In this document: one piece after another, positions 1 through 8,332 of the stretch
Position numbering within the stretch: the first letter of the stretch is position 1
Layout: each line of letters starts with the position of its first letter
Notes under the pieces: generated by a model
The model's input: the letters and a program-made list of their open reading frames with translations, nothing else
Databases searched by the model: none
Told to the model about the DNA's origin: nothing
Origin: CAIJXB01 sp964455905
GTDB lineage: Bacteria > Chlamydiota > Chlamydiia > Chlamydiales > Rhabdochlamydiaceae
Length of the DNA stretch: 64,000 nt
NCBI GenBank assembly: GCA_964455905.1
Contig: CAYVYN010000001.1
Location: 1-64,000, forward strand
Direction: 5' to 3'
Program-made: the position numbers and the translations under genes

Positions 1-53
1 GCCAAGACTATAGCGAATATCGATCTTTTATCGCAAACGTTTTTCGTTTTTTT

Positions 54-1499
54 TTATTTTCCTGCTGAGGAGTACCCTGGAAGGCCATCTATCTCATACA
101 AATTTTCTGTCTTTATCAAATCAAACCCACTTTCTACGAGGATTTGAAGTAAAGAAACAAGTTGTCCTTGCGTAACAACTTCATTTTTCTCGGAAGAAAA
201 AAATCGGCATCTCCACTGTTCTATACAAGAAGTCTCTGCATGCCCCTCTGGCCACACTTTAACGCCTCTATTAGTCACCATAAACAACTTCAAAGGAAAA
301 ACTTTAATATTTGCAATTTTATCAATAAACTTTTTCGCATCATCTCGACTAAACATAAATACATCACACCCCTTTAGCTCTCTTGTAAATGGCAAAGCCA
401 CTGATAGAGGCAACGAAGCCAATTTCGTATTCCCCTTATACGAAACAGTAGGCAAGACAGAAGGCTTTTCCCCTAAATACTTAGCAACCGCCATACCAAA
501 CTCTTTAGTACCAACTTTCAACTTACTTTTTCCCTCAAGAAAAACATCATACGTATGAATCCCTTCCTCTATGGTTTTTAACCAAGCGTTATGAATTCTT
601 TCGGCCATTTCGCCTTCCCCTAAATAATTTAACATCAAAACAGCCGCCAAAATAAGACCGGAAGGATTTGCCATATTTTGACCTGCTCTTCTAGGGGCTG
701 AACCATGAATCGCTTCAAACATCGCTCCATGGACACCTATATTAGCTGAACCCGCAAGACCAACAGACCCTGAAATCTGAGCTGCCACATCAGATAAAAT
801 ATCCCCATAAAGATTAGGCATTACAATCACATCAAAAACCTCTGGAGTGTCTGCCAATTTTGCCGCCCCAATATCTACAATCCAGTGTTCATTTTCTATT
901 TCAGGGTACTCAACAGCAATTTCTTGAAAAATTTTATGAAAAAGGCCGTCAGAAAACTTCATAATGTTATCTTTAGTAAAACAAGTAACCTTTTTCCTCT
1001 CATGATGCCGAGCATATTCAAAGGCGTGTCTAATAATTTTTTCAGAACCTTCGCGAGAAATTAATTTAATAGATTCACAAACGTGAGGAGTTTGCTTATA
1101 TTCAATTCCCGCGTAGAGATCCTCCTCATTCTCCCTTACAATCACAACATCCATACCCGGATGCTTAGTTCTAACAAAAGGATCATACGCAACACAAGGA
1201 CGCACATTAGCAAATAAACCAAGAGTAGTTCTGATTGTTACATTTAAACTTTTAAACCCTCCTCCTTGAGGAGTTGTAATTGGAGCTTTCAAAAAAGCTT
1301 TAGATTTTTTAATGATTTCCCAGGATTCTGGACTTATCCCACTAGAATGCCCAGCTAAATAAACCTTCTCTCCTATATCCACTTTATGAAAATCAAAATG
1401 CGCACCCGCTTCAGAAAGAATATGAAGCGTAGCCTCCATAATTTCGGGTCCAATACCATCTCCATAAGCAACCGCTATAGGAATTCTTGCTCGCGACAT
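54..1499 (-). CDS. icd: NADP-type isocitrate dehydrogenase
   Basis: Converts isocitrate to 2-oxoglutarate and CO2 in the TCA cycle. The 481-residue product has the GDGIGPEI start of the isocitrate/isopropylmalate dehydrogenase fold near residue 13, the substrate-loop stretch SLNVTIRTT, and the family signature NLYGDILSDVAAQISG around residues 235-250. The following HGSAPRRAGQNMANP segment is the cofactor-binding loop. The length, with a long C-terminal extension, fits the ~480-residue form known from Rickettsia rather than the ~415-residue E. coli form. I place the start at the ATG at 1499 because GGAGGA lies just upstream. The frame stays open for 32 more codons without such a site and would run into the divergent kdsD promoter region. 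NADP rather than NAD use is inferred from family type only. Confidence 0.92.
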   Translation of the reverse strand: MSRARIPIAVAYGDGIGPEIMEATLHILSEAGAHFDFHKVDIGEKVYLAGHSSGISPESWEIIKKSKAFLKAPITTPQGGGFKSLNVTIRTTLGLFANVRPCVAYDPFVRTKHPGMDVVIVRENEEDLYAGIEYKQTPHVCESIKLISREGSEKIIRHAFEYARHHERKKVTCFTKDNIMKFSDGLFHKIFQEIAVEYPEIENEHWIVDIGAAKLADTPEVFDVIVMPNLYGDILSDVAAQISGSVGLAGSANIGVHGAMFEAIHGSAPRRAGQNMANPSGLILAAVLMLNYLGEGEMAERIHNAWLKTIEEGIHTYDVFLEGKSKLKVGTKEFGMAVAKYLGEKPSVLPTVSYKGNTKLASLPLSVALPFTRELKGCDVFMFSRDDAKKFIDKIANIKVFPLKLFMVTNRGVKVWPEGHAETSCIEQWRCRFFSSEKNEVVTQGQLVSLLQILVESGFDLIKTENLYEIDGLPGYSSAGK

Positions 1500-1603
1500 A
1501 CCCCATCCTCCTCTTTTGTTTAAAAAACTTTTATAAAAAAAATCTACAGACTTCAAGCAAAAAGAGTAATCAGTTATATTGATGGCTTGAAACAAGGACC
1601 CTC

Positions 1604-2563
1604 ATGATCAAAAAATTACTAGAAGAATCTCAAAGCCGGCTAAACTACTTCTTTAAAGAAGTAGATGTAGCCCGTTTTGAGCAAATTGTCAACATTTGCG
1701 CTTCTACCAAAGGCCTACTCATCTTTACTGGCATTGGGAAAAGTGGAATTATCGCAGAAAAAATAGCTACAACACTAGCTTCCACAGGAGCAAAATCTCT
1801 ATATCTTCCGACTCTAAACTTCCTTCACGGGGATATTGGGCTTGTTTCAGAAGGCGACCTTGTTTTTCTTTTAAGTAAAAGCGGTGAGTCTGAAGAATTA
1901 TTAAATTTGATACCATCAATTCACAAAAAAAAGGCAACAGTTATAGCTCTTACGTCACAAACAAGTAGCCGGCTTGCCACCCATGCTGATATCCACATGG
2001 AACTTCCCATGGAAAAAGAGCTTTGCCACTTCAATCTGGCTCCTACAACATCGGCTGAAATCCAACTCATTTTTGGAGATATCTTAGCAGTAGCCTTAAT
2101 GCAAATAAAAAACTTCAGCTTAGAAAGCTATGCCCAAAATCATCCAGCAGGCTCTATAGGAAAAAAAGCAACGCTTTTAGTAAAAGACCTTATGTTGTTT
2201 GGAGAAAAAGTCCCGTCTTGTAAACCCCAAGACAAATTAATGGACGTACTTTTTGAGTTAACGGAAAAAAAATGCGGAACCCTTATTGTAGTGGACGAAG
2301 AAGGCTGTTTAAAAGGGATCTTTACAGATGGCGATCTTAGAAGAGCATTACAAAAACAAGGGCCCGAAGTTCTCCAACAAGAAATAAAAAATTTAATGAC
2401 ACAAAGTGCAATAGCTATTGCCTCCGATTCTCTTGTGTTAGATGCAGTAAAAGAAATGCAAAAAGATGCAAACAAGTGGGTGACGGTAACTCCTGTGATA
2501 GAAAAAGACAGGGTAGTTGGGCTTTTACGAATGCATGATATCATTCAAGCCGGTATTTCTTAA
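1604..2563 (+). CDS. kdsD: Arabinose-5-phosphate isomerase (KpsF/GutQ family)
   Basis: Isomerises ribulose-5-phosphate to arabinose-5-phosphate, the first step to Kdo for LPS. The 319 residues show an N-terminal SIS sugar-isomerase domain (about 30-165; GIGKSGIIAEK and the phosphate-binding SKSGESEE motif), followed by two CBS domains (about 195-315). This is the standard KdsD architecture and length. It is divergent from icd with a gap of about 100 bp that must hold both promoters, and it is followed closely by nhaD. With lpxK and gmhA nearby it makes the start of the window rich in LPS-precursor genes. Confidence 0.93.
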   Translation: MIKKLLEESQSRLNYFFKEVDVARFEQIVNICASTKGLLIFTGIGKSGIIAEKIATTLASTGAKSLYLPTLNFLHGDIGLVSEGDLVFLLSKSGESEELLNLIPSIHKKKATVIALTSQTSSRLATHADIHMELPMEKELCHFNLAPTTSAEIQLIFGDILAVALMQIKNFSLESYAQNHPAGSIGKKATLLVKDLMLFGEKVPSCKPQDKLMDVLFELTEKKCGTLIVVDEEGCLKGIFTDGDLRRALQKQGPEVLQQEIKNLMTQSAIAIASDSLVLDAVKEMQKDANKWVTVTPVIEKDRVVGLLRMHDIIQAGIS

Positions 2564-2592
2564 CCAATTTTATATTTTCAAAAGGTTTACAT

Positions 2593-3861
2593 ATGATTTT
2601 AGAATCCCTTTCCATTCCTTTCATCCTTACGATTTTCATCGCAGGATATATAGGAATTATTTTCGAGCATTACATTAAAATAAGTAAAAGCGCCACATCC
2701 CTAATCATTGCAAGCTTATGTTGGGCTTTTTATTTCATGAGTAACCAAGTTCCTCTTGAGACAGATCTTAAAAGTCTAGGCCACCATGTTTCAGATATCT
2801 CCCAGATTATCTTTTTCTTACTTGGAGCGATGACCATGGTAGAATTAGTAGATTCCCATAAAGGATTTCAAATTATCACAAATGCTATCGCAACAAAATC
2901 ACTACGATCGCTTCTTTGGATTATTGCGGGGATCACCTTCTTTTTATCTGGAATTTTAGATAACTTAACTACGACTATTTTGATGATCTCTTTACTTAAA
3001 AAGCTCATCCCTTCAACAAAAGAACGATCTCTTTTTAGTTGCATTGTTGTAATCGCTGCTAATGCAGGCGGAGCGTGGACTCCGATTGGAGATGTGACAA
3101 CGACTATGCTTTGGATCAACGGGCAGCTAACTTCTTTTGCAGTCATTAAATCTTTGCTTATCCCAAGCATCATCTCTGTACTGATTCCCCTAGTATACTA
3201 TTCTTATAGAACAAAAGGTAAATGCACCTTACCTTCAGAGAAAAAAGAAACAAAAGCAGAACCTGGTTCTAAGTTAGTTTTCTTTTTTGGCGTTGGAGGC
3301 CTTATATTTGTTCCTATTTTTAAATCAGTAACAGGACTTCCGCCTTTTATGGGAGTGTTACTTGCTCTTGGCGTTTTATGGCTTGTTACAGACCTTATCC
3401 ATAAAGATGATATCTCTAGGGATCACCTTAAAGTAGCCCATATTCTAAATAAAATAGACACCTCTAGCGTCCTATTTTTCTTAGGTATTTTATTAAGCGT
3501 TTCCGCTCTTCAGACAGCAGGAATCCTAAACTCTCTTTCATCATGGCTTATTAATGACATCCAAAGCTTACCTTTGATAGCCACCTTAATTGGAATTTTC
3601 TCTGCTATTATCGATAACGTACCTCTTGTTGCAGCTACAATGGGCATGTACCCTCTTACTCAATTTCCTACTGACCACTCTTTTTGGCACATGATTGCTT
3701 ATGCTGCTGGAACGGGGGGAAGTTTATTAATTATAGGATCTTCAGCTGGAGTAGCTATGATGGGCATGGAAAAAATGAATTTTATTACTTATATGAAAAA
3801 AGCAACCCTGCCTGTTTTGGTTGGATATCTTGCCGGAATGGGAATTTATCTACTATTTTAA
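2593..3861 (+). CDS. nhaD: Sodium:proton antiporter, NhaD family
   Basis: Inner-membrane exchanger of Na+ for H+. The 422 residues are almost all hydrophobic, with about a dozen predicted membrane spans. Family-like segments are the DNLTTT stretch (about residue 122), NAGGAWTPIGDVTTTMLW (about residues 155-172) and, in the second half, SAIIDNVPLVAATMGMYPL followed by GTGGSLLIIGSSAGVA. These are paired inverted-repeat motifs typical of the ion transporter superfamily. It starts 30 bp after kdsD, so the two are probably co-transcribed, and it ends at a strong terminator at 3872-3906. Confidence 0.9.
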   Translation: MILESLSIPFILTIFIAGYIGIIFEHYIKISKSATSLIIASLCWAFYFMSNQVPLETDLKSLGHHVSDISQIIFFLLGAMTMVELVDSHKGFQIITNAIATKSLRSLLWIIAGITFFLSGILDNLTTTILMISLLKKLIPSTKERSLFSCIVVIAANAGGAWTPIGDVTTTMLWINGQLTSFAVIKSLLIPSIISVLIPLVYYSYRTKGKCTLPSEKKETKAEPGSKLVFFFGVGGLIFVPIFKSVTGLPPFMGVLLALGVLWLVTDLIHKDDISRDHLKVAHILNKIDTSSVLFFLGILLSVSALQTAGILNSLSSWLINDIQSLPLIATLIGIFSAIIDNVPLVAATMGMYPLTQFPTDHSFWHMIAYAAGTGGSLLIIGSSAGVAMMGMEKMNFITYMKKATLPVLVGYLAGMGIYLLF

Positions 3862-3871
3862 GAACAAAGTA

Positions 3872-3906
3872 TCCAAGGGCCGCTCGCAGCCCTTGGACAC
3901 TTTTTT
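3872..3906 (+). terminator. Rho-independent terminator after nhaD
   Basis: A perfect 9-bp stem (TCCAAGGGC at 3872-3880 with GCCCTTGGA at 3889-3897) closes an 8-nt loop. A short spacer and a run of six T at 3901-3906 follow. It sits between the convergent nhaD and E2 genes and may serve both, although the T-run favours the plus strand. Confidence 0.85.
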
Positions 3907-5092
3907 ACAGACTATTTTCAAGGTGTTTTTGCAAACAGCTTAAAAAAGAACAACCATACATTCCATCAATTACTCTATGATCAAATGTCAAAGAAAGATA
4001 AAGCATAGAACGAATCGCTAAAACGTCATCTTCAAGAACTTGAACGCGCTTTTTAATAGCTCCTATTCCGATAATAGAAACTTCTGGATATCTAATAATC
4101 GGAACTCCTATAGAAACCCCTGACATTCCAAAGTTAGTCACTGTTACAGTTCCTTCAGTGATATCTGTAGGGTTTAATTTACCGCTACGGGCCTTTTCAG
4201 AAAGCTCCTGTATCTTCTGCGCTAGAGTAGGTAGTGTCATATTCTGGGCATTTTTTACAACAGGAACAATCAGCCCCTGATCTATACTTACAGCTACACC
4301 AATATTTACGTATTTCTTAAGAACGATCGTATCTTGATCCAAAGAAGAATTTAAAAGAGGAAATTCCTGTAAAGCCTTCGACAAAGCAGATAAAACAAAA
4401 CTAGTTACAGTAAGCTTAGCTCCGTGTTCTGCATAAAAAGAATCTTTTTCTCTTTGAATCTTTTTTATAATGTTTGTCACATCAATTTCTGTGATCAAAG
4501 TAGCATGTGGCGCTTCATAAAAAGATTTAACCATGTTTTCAGCTATGGCCTTGCGCATACCTGTCATTTTGACTCTCTCTTCTCCTTCAGATGAAACAAA
4601 ACTTTCGGTTTTTTTCATCGAACAAGGTGAACAAGGTTTTTTATGGGCTAAATAAGATTCCACATCCTGCTTAGTAATACGTCCTGCAGCTCCTGTTCCT
4701 GGAATTTTCTGCAAAACATCTAACGAGATTCCTTTTTCAGCTGCAATCCGAAGAACCGCGGGAGAAATAAAATCATTTTTTTCTTCGATCTTTACTTCTG
4801 GCTCCGAGATCACAGAAGGTGTTTCTTTTTTAACTTCAGAAGGAGCTCCTTCTTTTTTTACAATAGCAAGTAAAGAACCTACATCAAGTTCATCATCAGG
4901 CTTTGCTAAAATTTTTATAAGAGTCCCAGAAACAGGAGAAGGAATTTCACTATTCACCTTATCAGTTGAAACTTCTAATAAGGGTTCGTCTAGATAGACA
5001 AAATCGCCCTCTTTTTTAAACCATTCTACAATAGTAGCGCTAACAATACTTTCCCCTAACTTAGGGAGCATGATTTTATACTCTTCACTCAT
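3905..5092 (-). CDS. Dihydrolipoamide acyltransferase (E2 of a 2-oxoacid dehydrogenase complex)
   Basis: Transfers acyl groups from lipoyl-lysine to CoA in a 2-oxoacid dehydrogenase complex. The 395-residue protein has an N-terminal lipoyl domain (residues 1-78) with the lipoylation site STDKVNSEIPSP. A charged linker and a peripheral subunit-binding domain follow (about 110-148, SPAVLRIAAEKG to GAAGRITKQDV). The catalytic domain carries TFDHRVIDG near the C-terminus, with the catalytic histidine. A single lipoyl domain and this length fit succinyl- or branched-chain-type E2s. Which oxoacid it serves cannot be read from the sequence. As I recall, Chlamydia carries a homologue beside kpsF. It is the last gene of gmhA-lpxK-E2. 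Confidence 0.9.
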   Translation of the reverse strand: MSEEYKIMLPKLGESIVSATIVEWFKKEGDFVYLDEPLLEVSTDKVNSEIPSPVSGTLIKILAKPDDELDVGSLLAIVKKEGAPSEVKKETPSVISEPEVKIEEKNDFISPAVLRIAAEKGISLDVLQKIPGTGAAGRITKQDVESYLAHKKPCSPCSMKKTESFVSSEGEERVKMTGMRKAIAENMVKSFYEAPHATLITEIDVTNIIKKIQREKDSFYAEHGAKLTVTSFVLSALSKALQEFPLLNSSLDQDTIVLKKYVNIGVAVSIDQGLIVPVVKNAQNMTLPTLAQKIQELSEKARSGKLNPTDITEGTVTVTNFGMSGVSIGVPIIRYPEVSIIGIGAIKKRVQVLEDDVLAIRSMLYLSLTFDHRVIDGMYGCSFLSCLQKHLENSL

Positions 5093-5113
5093 AAAAATTT
5101 TTCCTAAAAAAGT

Positions 5114-6166
5114 TCAAACTCTATTTTTGATCGATTCACACATTTCTTTCCAGAACTTTTCATTCCAAATACACTCAAAATCCATTTTTAAAACAACAAC
5201 GGGAAGGGATAAAGATTTTTTATTTGAAAACTTCACCAAATCTTTTTCCGTGCAAACTAAAAATTTAGCCCCCTTACTCTTACAATCTAAAGCAAAATGC
5301 TCAAGATCTTCTAAGGAAGGCATCATATGATCCAACGAGGTCAATTTTTCAACAATAGAACACCCTATGTCTTCTAATGCCAAATAAAAAAGATCAGGTT
5401 TGGCAATCCCACAAAAAGCTCCTATAAGAGCCCCTTTAACCTCAGGATCTAGTCCATAAGAGGATCTAAAGCCCAAAACGGGAGCTTTTGTAAACTCTCG
5501 AATTTGACGTAAGACATCCTCTTTATTCACATTTTCTTGAATATGAGTAACTACAACTACATCTGCTTTTTTTAATCGTTTTGGAGAATCTCTTAAATAC
5601 CCTCTAGGAAGAAAATGTCCTTTACCAAAAAGATCAAGAGCATCTAGGAGAACTATGTCTAAATTCCTCTCAAGCGATCTATACTGAAATCCATCTTCTA
5701 AGATAGCAACACGAATGTTTTTTTTCTCGGCAAGGTGAGCGCTAAGCACTCGATCTTTACCTACAAAAATAGAAGCCTTTGTTTTTTCTGCAAGCCAAAA
5801 AGGCTCATCCCCAGCTTGTTCTGAGGATACGATTGGCCCCTGCCCCTTGGAAACTTCTAAATTGCCCCGTTTTTTTTTCGAACGATATCCCCTAGAAAAA
5901 ATAGCAATAGAACCGGGATTTTTTATACATTCTTCCACAAGTTTTCGGACAAAGGGAGTTTTGCCGGTCCCTCCCGCCACGATGTTTCCTACACTCACAA
6001 TAAAAGAAGAACTTCTATATCTTCGAAATACCCCAAAATCATAGAGAAAATGGCGAAGGGTTGTAATCAACCGAAAAAAAAGACTTAAAATATAAAAACT
6101 TCCCTGTACGAACAAAGACTTTTTCCTGCCTTCTATAACCTCGACAGCAAAAGACTCAATCGACAT
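5114..6166 (-). CDS. lpxK: Tetraacyldisaccharide 4'-kinase
   Basis: Phosphorylates the 4' position of the lipid A disaccharide at the inner membrane. The 350 residues begin with an amphipathic or membrane-anchoring N-terminus. A P-loop variant follows, GNIVAGGTGKTPFV (about residues 58-71), which is the LpxK form of Walker A. Further LpxK-like segments are ISRGY, GDEPFWLAEK and AILEDGFQYRSLERNLDIVLLDA. I choose the ATG at 6166. A longer reading to 6187 would overlap gmhA further. The start overlaps the 3' end of gmhA by 11 bp, implying translational coupling. Confidence 0.92.
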   Translation of the reverse strand: MSIESFAVEVIEGRKKSLFVQGSFYILSLFFRLITTLRHFLYDFGVFRRYRSSSFIVSVGNIVAGGTGKTPFVRKLVEECIKNPGSIAIFSRGYRSKKKRGNLEVSKGQGPIVSSEQAGDEPFWLAEKTKASIFVGKDRVLSAHLAEKKNIRVAILEDGFQYRSLERNLDIVLLDALDLFGKGHFLPRGYLRDSPKRLKKADVVVVTHIQENVNKEDVLRQIREFTKAPVLGFRSSYGLDPEVKGALIGAFCGIAKPDLFYLALEDIGCSIVEKLTSLDHMMPSLEDLEHFALDCKSKGAKFLVCTEKDLVKFSNKKSLSLPVVVLKMDFECIWNEKFWKEMCESIKNRV

Positions 6167-6740
6167 GATGAAAAATCTTTTTTTCAATCATTTCAATTAA
6201 AATATGGATTACCGTCATATGGGCTTCTTGGACTCTATCTGAGTACGGAAAAACCTTATCAATTACGAGCTCTAAATCACAAAGCCCCTTAAGTTTTCCT
6301 CCTGTTTTACCTAAAAAAGCAATTGTCGATAGGCCTTTTTGCTTAGCTGTTTTCACAGCCTCTAGAAGGTTCGTAGAATTACCGCTTGTAGTCATAACAA
6401 CAAGAACATCACCTGCCCTACCTAAAGCCTCCACTCCCCTAGAAAAAACATAATCATAGCCTATATCATTAGCTACGCAGCTCATGTGCCCTACATCTGA
6501 AAGAGCTATCGCTGCAAGCGCTGGTCTTTTTTCTCTATAAAACCCCGTTAGCTCCTCAGCAAAGTGCATGGCGTCACAAAGACTCCCCCCGTTGCCAGCT
6601 ACGAGAATTTTACCCTCTTTTTGTAAAGAGTTGGAGAGGAGATCCACTGCTTTTTCAATAAATAACAACTGAGAGGGTTCTCTTAGGGATTCAATAACCC
6701 TAATCCCCTCTTCGATAGAAGCTTCGATATCTTTTTTCAT
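6156..6740 (-). CDS. gmhA: Sedoheptulose-7-phosphate isomerase (phosphoheptose isomerase)
   Basis: Makes D-glycero-manno-heptose-7-phosphate, the first step to the heptose of the LPS inner core. The 194-residue single SIS domain has GNGGSLCDAMHFAEELTG, matching the GmhA phosphate- and metal-binding stretch, and TTSGNSTNLLEA. The ATG at 6740 follows AGGA at good distance; a longer frame to 6782 adds 14 hydrophobic residues unlike the family. It heads the operon with lpxK and E2. Chlamydia species are usually described as lacking LPS heptose, so gmhA points to an environmental chlamydia (family knowledge, not shown here). Confidence 0.88.
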   Translation of the reverse strand: MKKDIEASIEEGIRVIESLREPSQLLFIEKAVDLLSNSLQKEGKILVAGNGGSLCDAMHFAEELTGFYREKRPALAAIALSDVGHMSCVANDIGYDYVFSRGVEALGRAGDVLVVMTTSGNSTNLLEAVKTAKQKGLSTIAFLGKTGGKLKGLCDLELVIDKVFPYSDRVQEAHMTVIHILIEMIEKKIFHHVD

Positions 6741-6937
6741 AAAAATCCTACAGTAAAGGTAAAGCATACAAAAAAAAAGCAATTAAGGCAAAAAATAAGC
6801 AGCCCATCTCTTTATCCTAAAAAAAAGAACTCACATTAAAAACATCAACACGTTTAAACCTTACAAGTTAATATAATCGACTAAATATATCTTTTTAGTG
6901 TATAATCTATTTTTATTTAAGAATAAAAGAGGTAAAA

Positions 6938-8263
6938 ATGAACTCTATCAATTTATCACAACCTGTTTCAGCCTATCAGCCTCTCCAAGAACCCTTAAAC
7001 ATCCACCCTCTTTCTCTTGAACTGTTTAAAAAAATATACTCATACCCCGAACTATCCCCTTCGCAATATCAACTTAGGCAGGTTGAAGATCTAGGTTCTA
7101 TGAAAAAAACCCTAAAACTGGATAAAAAAGACTGGGAAAGCAACATCCTTTATCGTAAGCCTAGTGAACCAAGGAATTGTCTCTGGCTCTACTCTATAGC
7201 TAGAGTGATTTGCCAGGTGGTATTTGTTATTCTGGGAGCTGCTGCAGGAAGCCTCTACCACCCATGCCAAGCACTCCGCTTTCTTGGAGCTTATCTAGTT
7301 GGCAACGACGAGCGTAACCTGGAAAAAGCTAAAGCGCACTTTGTTGCAGGATTTGCTGATTTCAAAGCAATTCCACTGCTTTTAGGAGCGATTCCGGCTA
7401 GCTTCTTCGTTCCCAAAGAGGTCTCTCCGATATTATACATGGTAGCTGAAAAAAATCATAAGGCGGGCCTGTTTCGATCCATCGCATTAAAAAACAATTT
7501 CGGAATTACAGGGAAGTCCGGGGAAATTCTTTCATTCGATCCTACCCTAGATATAAATCCAAATGACAAAGAAAAAATAGATCCATTTTTCACTGACCTA
7601 TACGAATATCAAGCAGATTTGCTGTTAACCAAATTAAAAAAAAGTTGCCGAGAGTTAAAAGAACGCAATGATCATTTCTATATAGCGTCCAGATTTGAAA
7701 CCTTCAAAACAACAGGAAATTATATACCTTTGCTCGAGTTTTTACTTCAGATCGATGAAACTACCAACATAAGGGAGTATATTGACCTATTTGAAACTCT
7801 CGAAGACTTACTCACTTTGATGAACGGTTCAAAATACATAGCACAAAGTATTGGAAGCTCGTATATACCAGAATCCCACACCTCCAAACTGGAATTAAAT
7901 TTTCAAGATGAGGGCAAAAGAATAGACTTATACATACCTATAGAAGAGGAAAATTCTTGGGAGACTATTTTAAAAGCTACTCAAAAGACACTCGAACAAA
8001 TACAAAGCGGTACAAATCCACTCCCTGAGGAGCTACTTTCTTTAAAAGAAAAGGTACTCGCAAACAGTTCTGCTGAAGAGATGCTGGGATTTACTACTGA
8101 AAATTTAGTTGATGCTGCTAGTGTAGAACAAAAGTTTAGACAGCTCTCCCTAGCAACTCACCCCGATAAGCATCCAACCTTTAAAGAGGAAGCGACAGCT
8201 TTTTTTACAATTCTAAGTAACGCAAAAGAAGAACTCTTAGCTAAGTTAAATCAAGTAGAATAA
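6938..8263 (+). CDS. Unknown protein with hydrophobic N-terminal region and C-terminal J-like domain
   Basis: The 441-residue product is not a known DnaJ. Residues 84-122 and about 135-157 are hydrophobic and could be membrane segments. The middle (about 215-370) is charged and probably helical. The C-terminus reads as the second half of a J domain with an intact HPD triad at 408-410 (ATHPDKHPTFKEEA), followed by a helix similar to J helix III. It lacks the G/F and zinc regions of DnaJ. A likely role is recruiting DnaK at a membrane, by analogy with other J-domain proteins. A good -10 hexamer (TATAAT, 6901-6906) and an AGAGG site precede the ATG. It is followed 70 bp later by the SIS gene. 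Confidence 0.6.
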   Translation: MNSINLSQPVSAYQPLQEPLNIHPLSLELFKKIYSYPELSPSQYQLRQVEDLGSMKKTLKLDKKDWESNILYRKPSEPRNCLWLYSIARVICQVVFVILGAAAGSLYHPCQALRFLGAYLVGNDERNLEKAKAHFVAGFADFKAIPLLLGAIPASFFVPKEVSPILYMVAEKNHKAGLFRSIALKNNFGITGKSGEILSFDPTLDINPNDKEKIDPFFTDLYEYQADLLLTKLKKSCRELKERNDHFYIASRFETFKTTGNYIPLLEFLLQIDETTNIREYIDLFETLEDLLTLMNGSKYIAQSIGSSYIPESHTSKLELNFQDEGKRIDLYIPIEEENSWETILKATQKTLEQIQSGTNPLPEELLSLKEKVLANSSAEEMLGFTTENLVDAASVEQKFRQLSLATHPDKHPTFKEEATAFFTILSNAKEELLAKLNQVE

Positions 8264-8332
8264 AAAACCTATTGCTCTTGCCAAAAAAAAAACCTAAGGA
8301 TAAATTACTTTTAATTTTTCTTAGGGCCTACT

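Noticed and set aside
1500..1595. A 32-residue N-terminal extension of isocitrate dehydrogenase.
   Set aside because: The family start with GGAGGA upstream lies at 1499, and the extension would cover the divergent promoter region.
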